Assembly: GCA_025057115.1 (NCBI GenBank)
Contig: JANWWZ010000013.1
Span: 23,259 to 87,258, forward strand
From: Bernardetiaceae bacterium
GTDB lineage: Bacteria > Bacteroidota > Bacteroidia > Cytophagales > Thermoflexibacteraceae
Direction of reading: 5' to 3'
Length of the DNA: 64,000 bases
Shown: one piece after another, positions 1 through 8,609 of the stretch
Position numbering within the stretch: position 1 is the stretch's first letter
Layout: every line of letters starts with the position of its first letter
Made by a program: the position numbers and the translations under genes
The notes under the pieces: model-generated
What the model was told of the DNA's origin: nothing
The model's input: only the letters and a program-made list of their open reading frames with translations
The model's database searches: none

Positions 1-492
1 GCCCAAGCAGTGGAATCCTGTCCCAATCAGCCCAAACTGATGGAAATATATGCTGACTTATTAATCACCAACCAAGAGCGAGAGGCTCTAGCAATCCAAT
101 GGTACCGCCGAGCAGCTGACATGTGGACCGATAACTGGCGTTTGCACTACATTGTAGGCATGTACTACTATCGCAAGCAAGTCTACAGAGAAGCAGAGAA
201 GTACCTAAAAACAGCCTTAGCTAACAAACCTGATCTAGAAAAGGCTCTCTACAGTTTAGGCATGATATACGAATATCAGCAACATAACTTGCCCGAAGCA
301 TTAGCACAATACGAAAAAGCTGCCCAGATTACTCCCTACGATACAACGGTAACTTACTCTGTCAGGCGCGTAAAAAGGAAAATTGCTTACGAAGAATACA
401 AAAAATCACCTCAATATTTCCTTGACCAGATGCGCAAGCGCAAGCAAGAAGAAGCAGCTGGCGCACTTGAACAACCAGACGACCAAGATTGA
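1..492 (+). CDS. TPR-repeat protein, 5' end outside the window
   Basis: The reading frame is open from base 1 and ends at the TGA at 490-492, so this is the C-terminal part of a longer protein; the GTG at base 10 is not a convincing start. Helical pairs with the TPR pattern are visible (WRLHYIVGMYYYRKQ with EAEKYLKTALANKPD, then ALYSLGMIYEYQ with EALAQYEKAAQITPYD). The tail is a charged, Lys/Arg/Glu-rich helix. TPR proteins are protein-interaction scaffolds; nothing here names a partner. The M16 peptidase begins 39 bases downstream on the same strand and could be co-transcribed. Confidence 0.75.
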   Translation, partial: AQAVESCPNQPKLMEIYADLLITNQEREALAIQWYRRAADMWTDNWRLHYIVGMYYYRKQVYREAEKYLKTALANKPDLEKALYSLGMIYEYQQHNLPEALAQYEKAAQITPYDTTVTYSVRRVKRKIAYEEYKKSPQYFLDQMRKRKQEEAAGALEQPDDQD

Positions 493-531
493 GTTATTAT
501 TGTCAATATTTGGCAAATTTGTAAACGTTAT

Positions 532-1770
532 ATGATTTATTATGAAAGTTTTGAGCTAAAAAATGGTTTGCGCGTAATAGTACACCAAGATGAGCAAGTG
601 CCTACGGTGGCTATAAACGTACTTTACAACGTAGGTTCACGCGATGAACACCCCGATAAAACTGGTTTTGCACACTTGTTTGAACATCTCATGTTCAGTG
701 GCTCTGCCCATGTGCCGCAGTATGACGCTGTTTTGCAAAGAGCAGGCGGAGAATGCAATGCTTTCACCAATGCAGATCTAACCAGCTATTACCTCATATT
801 ACCTGCTCAAAATGCAGAAATCGGCTTTTGGCTTGAGTCGGACCGCATGTTATCTTTAAATTTTAACCCTCACGCGCTGGAAACTCAGCGCAAAGTAGTC
901 ATTGAAGAATATAAACAACGCTACTTAAACCAACCTTATGGAGATGTATGGCTGCGTCTTCTCCCTATGGCTTACAAAGTCCATCCTTATCGCTGGCCCA
1001 CTATTGGAAGAGATATCTCTCACATCGAGAAAGCCACTTTAGAAGACGTAAAAGAGTTTTTCTTCAAATATTACCGACCTAACAACGCTATTTTATCAGT
1101 GGCAGGTAACATAAGTCTTGAGCAAGTTAAATGCTTTGCTGACAAATGGTTTGGGTCAATACCTGCAGGTGGGATTCCAGTGCGAAACTTGCCTTCCGAG
1201 CCATCACAAACTCAATCTCGTAGCCAATGGGTTCAAGCCAAAGTGCCTGCCAATGCTATTTACAAGGTTTGGCATATGTGCAACCGCCTCCATCCTGATT
1301 ATTATGCTACCAGTTTATTAAGCGATATTTTAGGGCGCGGAAAGTCCTCTAGATTGCATCGCTTCTTGGTAGAGCAAGAGCGCTTGTTAGTTTCTGTAAG
1401 CGCCGGCATTTCAGGCACCATAGACGAAGGTCTTTTTACTGTCTCTGCTAAATTGGCTCAAGGGGTAAGCCTTGAGCAAGCAGAAAGGGCTATTGAGGAA
1501 GTCATTAGCCGATTGCAAGAGGATTTGTCCGAAAATGAACTGCAAAAAGTGAAAAATAAAGCAGAGTCCACGTTGGCATTTGGCGAAATGGAAGTCCTTA
1601 GCCGTGCTATTGGCTTGGCTTATGCCACCTTGCTGGGAGATACTGATCTGGTCAATCAACAAGGTCGCAAAATTCAAGCAGTGAGCAAGGAAGATATCCT
1701 CCGTGTTGCCAGGCAGTTATTCAAGCCAGAAAATTGTTCTACTTTATACTATCAAGCTATGCTAAATTAG
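532..1770 (+). CDS. M16 family zinc metallopeptidase
   Basis: Predicted M16 (insulinase/pitrilysin type) metalloprotease of 412 residues, the length of a single-gene M16B half. The inverted zinc motif HxxEH is intact (HLFEH, residues 48-52) and the third zinc ligand is expected at the EE pair near 125-126 in KVVIEEYKQRY. The N-terminal M16 domain covers about residues 5-150 and the C-terminal M16_C domain about 165-340. Such proteins usually work as a homodimer or with a second, inactive M16 subunit; no partner gene adjoins this one. No signal peptide is seen at the chosen ATG, so the protein may be cytoplasmic unless the start is misplaced. The protein family is clear, the substrate unknown. 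Confidence 0.88.
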   Translation: MIYYESFELKNGLRVIVHQDEQVPTVAINVLYNVGSRDEHPDKTGFAHLFEHLMFSGSAHVPQYDAVLQRAGGECNAFTNADLTSYYLILPAQNAEIGFWLESDRMLSLNFNPHALETQRKVVIEEYKQRYLNQPYGDVWLRLLPMAYKVHPYRWPTIGRDISHIEKATLEDVKEFFFKYYRPNNAILSVAGNISLEQVKCFADKWFGSIPAGGIPVRNLPSEPSQTQSRSQWVQAKVPANAIYKVWHMCNRLHPDYYATSLLSDILGRGKSSRLHRFLVEQERLLVSVSAGISGTIDEGLFTVSAKLAQGVSLEQAERAIEEVISRLQEDLSENELQKVKNKAESTLAFGEMEVLSRAIGLAYATLLGDTDLVNQQGRKIQAVSKEDILRVARQLFKPENCSTLYYQAMLN

Positions 1771-1819
1771 TTTTTGGCTTATCAATTGCACAAGTATTGC
1801 AAAAAGTTAGGTTGCAACT

Positions 1820-2320
1820 ATGAGAAAAACCAATGTATTGAGCTTGTTAGGTATTTTGCTAATTTGCACGGCTTGTCCGTATCAATCGGCTGTACCAGTG
1901 GACGAACCCAACCAGCCTGTAAAAGAAGAGTGGCTAGGAAAGTGGAAGACAGATGTCAATGCCAAGGATTTCTATGAAGTTACCAAACTAGGCGACAATA
2001 TTTATCAGATTGTTGAACACACTTACAAGGTAGAAGGTGCGATAGAACGCAAAACATACATAGCCCACACCTCAGCAGTAGGCGATATGACTTTCTTGAA
2101 TGTAAAAATGACCCGCCAAGGTGCAAGCGTAGTGCCTAATTCTGATTTTTTAATTTTCAAAATAAAAAGTGCAGAGGGCAAAAAGATTACCTTGCTGCCC
2201 GTTACTGAAAATGTAAGAGAAAAATTTGACAATTCTGCAGAGCTCCGCAATTTTATTCTTGAAAATGACAAACTGAGCTTTTTCTACGAGAAAGAAACCG
2301 TTTACACAAAGGTAGACTAA
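1820..2320 (+). CDS. small hypothetical lipoprotein
   Basis: Unrecognised protein of 166 residues. The N-terminus is a short positively charged signal sequence (MRKTNVLSLLGILLICTAC) ending at Cys19; the lipobox is imperfect (Cys at -3) but Thr-Ala-Cys follows the pattern. The mature part is rich in beta-strand-like alternation (NIYQIVEHTYKVEGAI, KITLLPVTENV), consistent with a small lipocalin-like or DUF-type fold, which is a guess. It is 49 bases after the M16 gene and is followed directly by a strong hairpin terminator, so it probably closes the TPR-M16 transcription unit. Function unknown. Confidence 0.65.
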   Translation: MRKTNVLSLLGILLICTACPYQSAVPVDEPNQPVKEEWLGKWKTDVNAKDFYEVTKLGDNIYQIVEHTYKVEGAIERKTYIAHTSAVGDMTFLNVKMTRQGASVVPNSDFLIFKIKSAEGKKITLLPVTENVREKFDNSAELRNFILENDKLSFFYEKETVYTKVD

Positions 2321-2324
2321 CACC

Positions 2325-2360
2325 AAGGCGCTTGGGTTTCGGCTCAAGCGCCTTAGCTTT
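2325..2360 (+). terminator. hairpin terminator after the lipoprotein gene
   Basis: A perfect 10-bp stem, AAGGCGCTTG paired with CAAGCGCCTT, encloses a 10-base loop (2335-2344) and is followed by a short T-containing run. It lies 4 bases after the stop codon at 2320. The bases from 2361 to 2578 hold no gene that I can recognise. Confidence 0.75.
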
Positions 2361-2578
2361 GTTCATATAAATCACATAACTGTTGGTCGGAACGCGAAAT
2401 AACAAAAACAACTCACTAGGTCTAGCTTGGAAGGCTCATTCGGTACCTGCTAATCAGTTTGGGCAATAAGCCTGAGAAATACTCATCACTAACCAAACAT
2501 TTGACGAGGTTTTTCAAGAGATGTTGCAAAATGGAGTACGAAAAGCAACAGAGTGTGCCCTGCCTTCAAAGCACTCGC

Positions 2579-3397
2579 TTAGACAGCGACATTATTCTCG
2601 CGCAAGGCTTCGTTGAGTGATGTTTTCAAATCGGTGCTTTCTTTGCGCTTGCCGATGATCAGTGCACAGCCTACTTGATACTCTCCGGCGGGAAATTTTT
2701 TGCTGTAGCTGCCTGGCACTACTACAGCACGGTCTGGTACATAACCGCGATATTCTACAGGTTCACTTCCCGTTACGTCAATAATTCGAGAAGAACCCGT
2801 AATTACTACATTAGCCCCTAAAACCGCTTGCTTTCCGATGCGAGCTCCTTCTACAATAATGCATCGCGAGCCAATAAAAGCACCGTCTTCTACAATAACT
2901 GGGCTGGCTTGTACCGGTTCTAATACGCCTCCAATACCCACGCCACCACTGATATGTACGTCCTTCCCTATTTGAGCACAGCTGCCTACAGTAGCCCAAG
3001 TGTCTATCATCGTGCCACTATCTACATAAGCTCCTATATTGACATAAGAAGGCATCATAATTACTCCTTTATTAATAAAAGCCCCGTAGCGTGCAATGGC
3101 ATGCGGCACTACTCGCACTCCTAATTTGGCGTATCCTTTTTTGAGGCGCATCTTGTCGTGGAATTCCAAAGGACCTATTTCAATAGTTTCCATCTGGCGA
3201 ATGGGGAAATAAAGAATTACTGCCTTTTTTATCCATTGGTTTACCTGCCAGGAGCCGTCGGGTAATGGCTGCGCTACACGTAAGCGTCCCTTGTCTAGCT
3301 CCTCGATAATATACTCAATAGCCTGAATGGTTTCGGTTTGTTTGAGCAGTTGGCGATCGTTCCAAGCAGCCTCAATAATGTTTTGCAAATTGGTCAT
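2579..3397 (-). CDS. dapD: 2,3,4,5-tetrahydropyridine-2,6-dicarboxylate N-succinyltransferase
   Basis: DapD transfers succinyl from succinyl-CoA to tetrahydrodipicolinate in the succinylase branch of lysine and meso-diaminopimelate synthesis (cytoplasm). The 272-residue length is typical. After an N-terminal helical domain (1-100) comes a left-handed beta-helix with hexapeptide repeats, seen in GVIMMPSYVNIGAYVDSGTM, IGKDVHISGGVGIGG and IVEDGAFIGSRC (about 110-225). RMRLKKG-like and GVRVVPHAIARYGAFI segments match the family. It lies 65 bases downstream of tgt on the same strand and may share its transcript. The first ATG fits the family N-terminus. Confidence 0.95.
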   Translation of the reverse strand: MTNLQNIIEAAWNDRQLLKQTETIQAIEYIIEELDKGRLRVAQPLPDGSWQVNQWIKKAVILYFPIRQMETIEIGPLEFHDKMRLKKGYAKLGVRVVPHAIARYGAFINKGVIMMPSYVNIGAYVDSGTMIDTWATVGSCAQIGKDVHISGGVGIGGVLEPVQASPVIVEDGAFIGSRCIIVEGARIGKQAVLGANVVITGSSRIIDVTGSEPVEYRGYVPDRAVVVPGSYSKKFPAGEYQVGCALIIGKRKESTDLKTSLNEALRENNVAV

Positions 3398-3462
3398 GTT
3401 GATACAGATTTACTTATCAATATTACCGCAGGATTGCAAAAATGCTACTGGATGCCCAATTT

Positions 3463-4602
3463 TTACAAGCGGCGGCTTACTTTTTCCACCATTTCTTTTT
3501 TCCACGGTCCAAATGTTCCAGCAAGGATGTGCTGCCGTGCTTGCTCTACAAGCCAGAGGTAAAAGCTCAAATTTTGGAGGCTGGCGATTTGCCCACCAAG
3601 CATTTCTCCTGCGATAATCAGATGGCGTAAATAAGCTTTGGTGTAAAAAGTATTTACATAGCCACCTATTTGAGGGTCAATAGGAGAGAAGTCATTCTTC
3701 CACTTCTCGTTTTTGATGTTAATAATGCCTTCTGAAGTAAATAGCATGCCGTTGCGACCGTTGCGCGTAGGCATTACACAATCGAACATATCTACTCCTA
3801 GAGCAATGCATTCTAGAATATTGGCAGGTGTGCCTACGCCCATTAAGTATCGAGGTTTGTCCTTGGGCAATAGCTGGCATACTAAAGCAGTCATCTCATA
3901 CATTTGTTCTGTGGGTTCGCCGACGGAAAGCCCACCGATGGCGTTGCCTTCGCGCTGATGAGAGGCAATTTCCTCTGCTGAGATGCGGCGTAAGTCAGGA
4001 TACACACTTCCTTGTACTATAGGAAAGAGAGTTTGCTCGTAATGATAGCGGGGCTGAGTATTGTCAAAATGCTTAATGCAGCGCTTTAGCCATCGATGAG
4101 TAAGCTCCATAGATTTTTTTGCATAACTATACTCGCATGGATAAGGCGGGCAATCATCAAAAGCCATGATGATATCAGCTCCAATTACGCGCTGTATGTC
4201 GATTACCCTTTCAGGTGTAAATAAATGCCTTGAACCATCTATGTGAGATTGAAAAGTAACGCCTTCCTCAGTGATTTTGCGCTTATCAGCTAAAGAAAAT
4301 ACCTGATAGCCCCCACTATCTGTAAGAATGGGCTTTTTCCAACCATTGAAGCGATGCAGCCCACCTGCCTGCTCTAAAATAGTTAGCCCAGGACGCAAGT
4401 AAAGATGATAGGTATTTCCCAAAATAATTTGGGCTTTAATATCTTGCTCTAGCTCGCGGATATGAATAGCTTTTACCGTGCCCACAGTTCCAACGGGCAT
4501 AAAAATAGGTGTTTGAATAACGCCGTGGTCAGTGGTAATTTTCCCTGCACGGGCGGCAGTAGTAATGTCAGTAGCTTCTAGTTCAAAAGAAAGGCGCGGC
4601 AT
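3463..4602 (-). CDS. tgt: queuine/preQ1 tRNA-ribosyltransferase lacking zinc ligands
   Basis: Tgt exchanges guanine-34 of GUN-anticodon tRNAs for preQ1 in queuosine synthesis. I start it at the ATG at 4602 (MPRLSFELEATD, 379 residues); the longer open frame to 4785 runs back into the upstream protease gene and over a terminator. Catalytic regions are present: ILTDSGGYQVFSL with the general-acid Asp, and MFDCVMPTRNGR with the nucleophile Asp. The zinc site is not: where the classical protein has CxCxxC then His, this one reads Ile312, Gly314, Asn317 and Gln343. From memory, Bacteroidota Tgt proteins commonly lack the cysteines, so this is probably a lineage form and not a decayed gene. Confidence 0.93.
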   Translation of the reverse strand: MPRLSFELEATDITTAARAGKITTDHGVIQTPIFMPVGTVGTVKAIHIRELEQDIKAQIILGNTYHLYLRPGLTILEQAGGLHRFNGWKKPILTDSGGYQVFSLADKRKITEEGVTFQSHIDGSRHLFTPERVIDIQRVIGADIIMAFDDCPPYPCEYSYAKKSMELTHRWLKRCIKHFDNTQPRYHYEQTLFPIVQGSVYPDLRRISAEEIASHQREGNAIGGLSVGEPTEQMYEMTALVCQLLPKDKPRYLMGVGTPANILECIALGVDMFDCVMPTRNGRNGMLFTSEGIINIKNEKWKNDFSPIDPQIGGYVNTFYTKAYLRHLIIAGEMLGGQIASLQNLSFYLWLVEQARQHILAGTFGPWKKEMVEKVSRRL

Positions 4603-4627
4603 AGGGCAAAAAACGGGCACAAAATTA

Positions 4628-4665
4628 AAAACCCTCAAAGACTCTTGGGTTTCTTTGAGGGTTTT
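4628..4665 (-). terminator. terminator of the YugP-like gene
   Basis: A 13-bp perfect stem (AAAACCCTCAAAG with CTTTGAGGGTTTT) and a 12-base loop lie between the minus-strand protease stop (4692) and the tgt start (4602). Read on the minus strand the right arm runs into a T-rich tract, as expected for an intrinsic terminator. It argues that tgt has its own promoter or depends on read-through. Confidence 0.8.
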
Positions 4666-4691
4666 GAAAAGGAAGGTATTAAGTAAAGAAT

Positions 4692-5366
4692 TTAGTCTTC
4701 GCTTCTGCCTAGAAGAATCAAGATGTAGTGAACCAGCGTAGCTATTGAGCCCAATGCAGCCACTACATAGGTCATAGCCGCCCACCAGAGAGCATTTTTT
4801 GCCATGCCGTACTCTGAGCGATCTACTACACGTGCATTAAACAACCACTCAACTGCTCGACGGCTCGCATCGAACTCTACAGGTAAAGTAATAAGGCTGA
4901 ACAAGGTAATCAGTGCAAATAATCCAATTCCGATAATAAGCGGCAGCGGCGTTAATTCTATTAAGAAAACTCCCGCTAACAGAATCCAGCTAATCCAACT
5001 AGAGGCAACACTCACCACAGGCACTAATGCTGAACGCATTTGCAAAAAACTATATGCGGTAGCGTGTTGTATAGCATGACCTGTTTCGTGGGCTGCTACG
5101 GCTGCGGCAGCCGCATTGCGCCCATAAAATACCTCTTCGCTTAAGTTTATTGTTTTATCGGCAGGGTTATAATGGTCAGTCAATTGTCCAGGAATACAAG
5201 TAACTTCTACGTCGTAGATTCTATTGTCGCGTAGCATTTTGAGAGCTACCTCAGCACCGCTCAACCCTGAGCTCAGCGGAGTCATGGAATAAGTGCGAAA
5301 CTTGCTTCTTAAAATAGCTTGTATTGCCCAACTTGCTGCCAAGATAATTAAAGAAAGCAGTAGCAT
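4692..5366 (-). CDS. YugP-like membrane zinc metallopeptidase
   Basis: Integral membrane protein of 224 residues in the YugP (Zn-dependent neutral protease 2) family. The zincin motif HETGH is at residues 93-97, within AAVAAHETGHAIQHA. Predicted membrane segments are at about 1-18, 108-135, 138-165 and 195-218. A short ILRSKFRTYS stretch after the first helix and LTGAEVA-like SGLSGAEVALKML are family features. The physiological substrate is not established for this family. It is followed by a strong terminator and preceded, 58 bases upstream, by the flippase-like gene on the same strand. Confidence 0.88.
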   Translation of the reverse strand: MLLLSLIILAASWAIQAILRSKFRTYSMTPLSSGLSGAEVALKMLRDNRIYDVEVTCIPGQLTDHYNPADKTINLSEEVFYGRNAAAAAVAAHETGHAIQHATAYSFLQMRSALVPVVSVASSWISWILLAGVFLIELTPLPLIIGIGLFALITLFSLITLPVEFDASRRAVEWLFNARVVDRSEYGMAKNALWWAAMTYVVAALGSIATLVHYILILLGRSED

Positions 5367-5424
5367 AACTTATGCACCGTTATAGTTTACCGTAATATTA
5401 CTCCATACAAATCAAATGCACAAG

Positions 5425-6447
5425 TCAACGCTGCGCCATTTTGACAGATTCGCCAAAAGGTTTAAAAAAATTGCTTAGTGCTAAAGCAATTAACCCAAAC
5501 CCTATAAACATTACCACTTGCGTGCTGTGGGCGATAAAAGCAAACTCTTGTGCTGCTACTTGAGATATGCCATAAGCTGCCAAAGTGGCAGTAATAAGCA
5601 AATGATATACTCCAATTCCACCTTGTACTGGTGCAACAACGCTAATCCCACTCATCATAAGGATGGCTAACGCGCAGTGCCAGTCTAAATTTTCGGTAGC
5701 GGGCATGGCAAAAAAGAGTACGTAAGAAGTTAAATAGTAACACGTCCACATAAAGGCGGTGTGTAGAAAAAATGCAAAGCGTTGAGCAGGCGAAAGTTTC
5801 AATACCGATAGCATTCCATCTTTTAACCCCTTGAGAAAGCCGACGATGCGCTGGGTCCAAAGCAATTGCTTCCAGTAAGAGCGCGTAAAATACAAGCCCG
5901 CTACCACCCCTACCATTATCAAAACTACTGCAACCAACAACAAACTCCTGTCGGAAATAGAGTTAGGTGAGCCTTGAGTAGTAAAAATTTTTGTAAGAAA
6001 TTCACCGATACGGTCAAATTCTATCCAAAGAGAAAGCAAAGTAAAAATCGCCAGCAAAAGCATGTCAAAGATGCGCTCAGTGATAACCGCTCCAAAGGCT
6101 ACTTGAAAAGGAATGCCTTTCATTCGCTGCAGGGCGGCGCAGCGCGTTACTTCACCCATTCGCGGCACTACTAAGTTGGCTAAATAGCCTATCATCACAG
6201 CTATTAACGAAGGCATTGTACCTGCTTTATATCCCAAAGGACGCAACATTATTGCCCAACGAATGCCACGGCTCCAATGAGAAAGCATGGAGATTCCAAT
6301 GGAAGCAGCTATCCACTCCCAACGAGCCTGCGAAATATTGCGCCATAACTGATTAAAATCCTGATTGCGATATAACCACCAAAACAATCCAACAGCAATA
6401 GCAAAAGTGAGCGAGTACTTTAATGCCGCAAAGGCTTTAGATTTCAT
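5425..6447 (-). CDS. lysylphosphatidylglycerol synthase-type transmembrane protein (UPF0104/YbhN-like)
   Basis: Polytopic membrane protein of 340 residues with about eight hydrophobic segments. The family pattern is visible: SHWSRGIRWAIMLRPLGY near residues 57-74, NLVVPRMGEVTRCAAL (91-106), and a glycine-rich PVQGGIGVYHLLI near 272-284. This is the membrane domain also found in MprF flippases, without the synthase domain. Stand-alone versions are widespread and their transported lipid is generally unknown. Probably transcribed with the YugP-like gene 58 bases downstream. Confidence 0.85.
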   Translation of the reverse strand: MKSKAFAALKYSLTFAIAVGLFWWLYRNQDFNQLWRNISQARWEWIAASIGISMLSHWSRGIRWAIMLRPLGYKAGTMPSLIAVMIGYLANLVVPRMGEVTRCAALQRMKGIPFQVAFGAVITERIFDMLLLAIFTLLSLWIEFDRIGEFLTKIFTTQGSPNSISDRSLLLVAVVLIMVGVVAGLYFTRSYWKQLLWTQRIVGFLKGLKDGMLSVLKLSPAQRFAFFLHTAFMWTCYYLTSYVLFFAMPATENLDWHCALAILMMSGISVVAPVQGGIGVYHLLITATLAAYGISQVAAQEFAFIAHSTQVVMFIGFGLIALALSNFFKPFGESVKMAQR

Positions 6448-6539
6448 TGTTAGCTACTGATAAAAAGTCGAGCAAAATTGGAAAAGATTGCAATATGTTT
6501 TATTTACTCACAAGAAAAATGCCCCTTTGCGCTAGCTTT

Positions 6540-7277
6540 TTACTTTTGGCAGTAGCAATACTTGAATGAGTTACCAGCAGCCATACAGCGGCAGAAAGCT
6601 AATAAGCCAGCTTGCCCACGTTCTTGATACCATTGTTTTACTTCATGGCGTGCCGTAAGGTAATTTAGATAGGTGTGATGTGGATTACTAAAAAACTCTC
6701 TATTAGTGGAGAGAGATTGTAGGTCAGGGGCGTATGTGCCGTTATGTGTTAAAATGTGCCATTCTTCTTCTGCATGAGGAAAACGGTAGTCTACTAACAT
6801 GGCAAGCCCTTCATCAAACCAGGCAGGGAGTTGAAAAGTGCGGCTACACCATCCGATGCGCTCAAGTAGCTCAGCGTGGCAAAGTTCGTGGGCAAGTACA
6901 TCGGAGTTAATTCCTTCAGGCTCTAAAACAATGTATGCTCCTGTAATAGCTAAGTGCGTCAATCCTGTGCGGGCATTGGGTGCGCCAAAGTAGCGGATGG
7001 TTTCTATGTTGTGTCCAGCGATGATAACAGGCTTGGCTTGTTGGGTACCAAAAAACTGCTCAACGCGCTTCTGAGCAGTTGTTAGACAAGTAAGTAAGCA
7101 GTCTTGCAAAACTGTGGGCATTTGAGGAGTTACATATATTCTTGGCGCAATTTGCTTCATCTTTTGACTGTCGACGTTCAAGCATCGGAAGTATTCTGGA
7201 CGAATAATAGCGTATATACCCAGCGCTACTATCAGCACTAGAAGGAATAGCAAACTTATTTGCAGTAGCCACTTCAA
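6540..7277 (-). CDS. membrane-anchored gluzincin (peptidase MA-like)
   Basis: Protein of 245 residues with one N-terminal membrane anchor (about 4-25) and a zincin site HELCH at 130-134 followed 22 residues later by Glu156 in WFDEGLAM. That His-Glu-x-x-His plus downstream Glu spacing is the gluzincin arrangement; catalytic residues look intact. The catalytic domain would lie on the periplasmic side. The start codon overlaps the stop of waaA (ATGA, 7274-7277), so the two are translationally coupled. I do not recognise a named family, and the substrate is unknown. The Cys-rich C-terminal end (CRCMAAGNSFKYCYCQK) is unusual. Confidence 0.75.
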   Translation of the reverse strand: MKWLLQISLLFLLVLIVALGIYAIIRPEYFRCLNVDSQKMKQIAPRIYVTPQMPTVLQDCLLTCLTTAQKRVEQFFGTQQAKPVIIAGHNIETIRYFGAPNARTGLTHLAITGAYIVLEPEGINSDVLAHELCHAELLERIGWCSRTFQLPAWFDEGLAMLVDYRFPHAEEEWHILTHNGTYAPDLQSLSTNREFFSNPHHTYLNYLTARHEVKQWYQERGQAGLLAFCRCMAAGNSFKYCYCQK

Positions 7278-8539
7278 TGCTGCTTGAAGTCTAGATATTT
7301 GCTAATGCTTGTCAGTATCTTTTTAGTAGCTCCTTTATTGCGTTGTATGTAAGCAGAACATGCCTCGGAGGCGTGTTGCCATGCTTGTTTATGGGTCAAT
7401 AGTTGTTTGACAATCTGGGTAAATTCACCTGGGCGAGCTATGATGAAAGCCCCTCCTTTTGCTAATAATTCCACCGCTTCTGGAAATTGACTGTAATTCC
7501 GATTGCCAAACACTACAGGAACTCCGAAAGCAGCAGGCTCTAAAATGTTGTGCAATCCATTGCCGAAAGCCCCTCCTACGTAAGCCAAGTTGCCGTAAAT
7601 GTACAAACGATTTAGCATGCCAATATTGTCAATCAGTAAGCATCGGGCACCATACAAATTCTCATCAAGATGACTTGTTACCTGAGAATAACGAAGCGTT
7701 TTGAACAATTTACAATCTTGCTCAATTCTTTGAAGCAGTTTCTCGCTAATTTCATGAGGCGCAATAATAAACTTGCACCATCCTAATAGTTGTTTTACGT
7801 CCTGCTGAATAATGTGCCAGTCCTCTGACCAAAGGCTTCCAATAACAATGGTATTGTTTCCATAAGCAAAATGAGCGGCGATGCTCACAGGGGCGGCAGT
7901 TTCTGCAATATATGCTACTCTATCTATGCGCGTATCCCCTGAAACATGTACCTGGCGCACGCCGATGCCAGCTAAAAGATGTCGCGAAGATTCATTTTGT
8001 ACATGTATCTCGCGAAAATAATGCAGCATTTGCCTGTAGAAACCTCCATAAGGCTTAAAAAATAACTGCTGACGACGAAAAACAGCCGAAAATAATATCA
8101 CGGGTATATTTCGTCGGTGGAGTTCCCTAAGATAATAATACCAAAACTCGTATCTGACAAAAAAAACAATGGCAGGTTTGACGAGAGCAACAATTCTCTG
8201 TGCTTGCTTAGGGGAATCTAAAGGAAGATAAAGTACCCAGTTGGCATGTTCGTAGCGCTGGTGCAACTGATAGCCACTAGGGGAGAAAAACGTTAGCAGG
8301 ACTTTGTATTTAGGATAGCGTTGGCGAAATTGTTCTATTAGAGTTCTACCTTGTTCAAACTCTCCTACCGAAGCGCAGTGAAACCAAGCAATAGGAGAAT
8401 CCTCATGCGCGAAAAGGTTTTCCCAGCGTGGGGCTTGTTCTCGGCGCCCTGCAAGAAAAGCAGCCGCTTTAGCATTAAATAAAGCAGCGATGCGCAAGCC
8501 TATTCGATAAAGCAATAAAAACAGATTGTATAGCAACAA
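7274..8539 (-). CDS. waaA: 3-deoxy-D-manno-octulosonic acid (Kdo) transferase
   Basis: WaaA (KdtA) adds Kdo from CMP-Kdo to lipid A precursor at the inner face of the cytoplasmic membrane. The 421-residue length is typical. An N-terminal membrane-binding helix (1-20) is followed by FHCASVGEFEQGRTLIE (about 53-69), which contains the catalytic Glu, then VRYEFWYYYLREL and a C-terminal GT-B half with NLAYVGGAFGNGLHNILEPA (about 335-355), the CMP-Kdo-binding signature. It overlaps the gluzincin gene by 4 bases. A divergent promoter pair lies directly upstream. Confidence 0.95.
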   Translation of the reverse strand: MLLYNLFLLLYRIGLRIAALFNAKAAAFLAGRREQAPRWENLFAHEDSPIAWFHCASVGEFEQGRTLIEQFRQRYPKYKVLLTFFSPSGYQLHQRYEHANWVLYLPLDSPKQAQRIVALVKPAIVFFVRYEFWYYYLRELHRRNIPVILFSAVFRRQQLFFKPYGGFYRQMLHYFREIHVQNESSRHLLAGIGVRQVHVSGDTRIDRVAYIAETAAPVSIAAHFAYGNNTIVIGSLWSEDWHIIQQDVKQLLGWCKFIIAPHEISEKLLQRIEQDCKLFKTLRYSQVTSHLDENLYGARCLLIDNIGMLNRLYIYGNLAYVGGAFGNGLHNILEPAAFGVPVVFGNRNYSQFPEAVELLAKGGAFIIARPGEFTQIVKQLLTHKQAWQHASEACSAYIQRNKGATKKILTSISKYLDFKQH

Positions 8540-8556
8540 AGGGAAAAGTAACTTTG
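8526..8556 (+). promoter_or_regulatory. promoter of the DUF1573-pth unit
   Basis: TTG (8526-8528), a 20-base spacer and TAACTTTG (8549-8556) match the Bacteroidota -33/-7 consensus exactly. The predicted transcript starts near 8560, about 50 bases ahead of the ATG at 8610. Confidence 0.7.
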
Positions 8557-8564
8557 TAGCATTG

Positions 8565-8593
8565 CAAAATTAGTGCGAGACCTCAAACTACAA
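8565..8593 (-). promoter_or_regulatory. promoter of waaA
   Basis: On the minus strand TAATTTTG (8572 to 8565) is a full -7 match, with TTG (8593 to 8591) 18 bases upstream. The predicted start of transcription is about 20 bases before the waaA ATG (8539). It interleaves with the plus-strand promoter at 8526-8556. Confidence 0.6.
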
Positions 8594-8609
8594 TAGCCAT
8601 TACACTGCT

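Noticed and set aside
4603..4785. N-terminal extension of tgt
   Set aside because: It would overlap the YugP-like gene and read through its terminator; the residues do not match Tgt.
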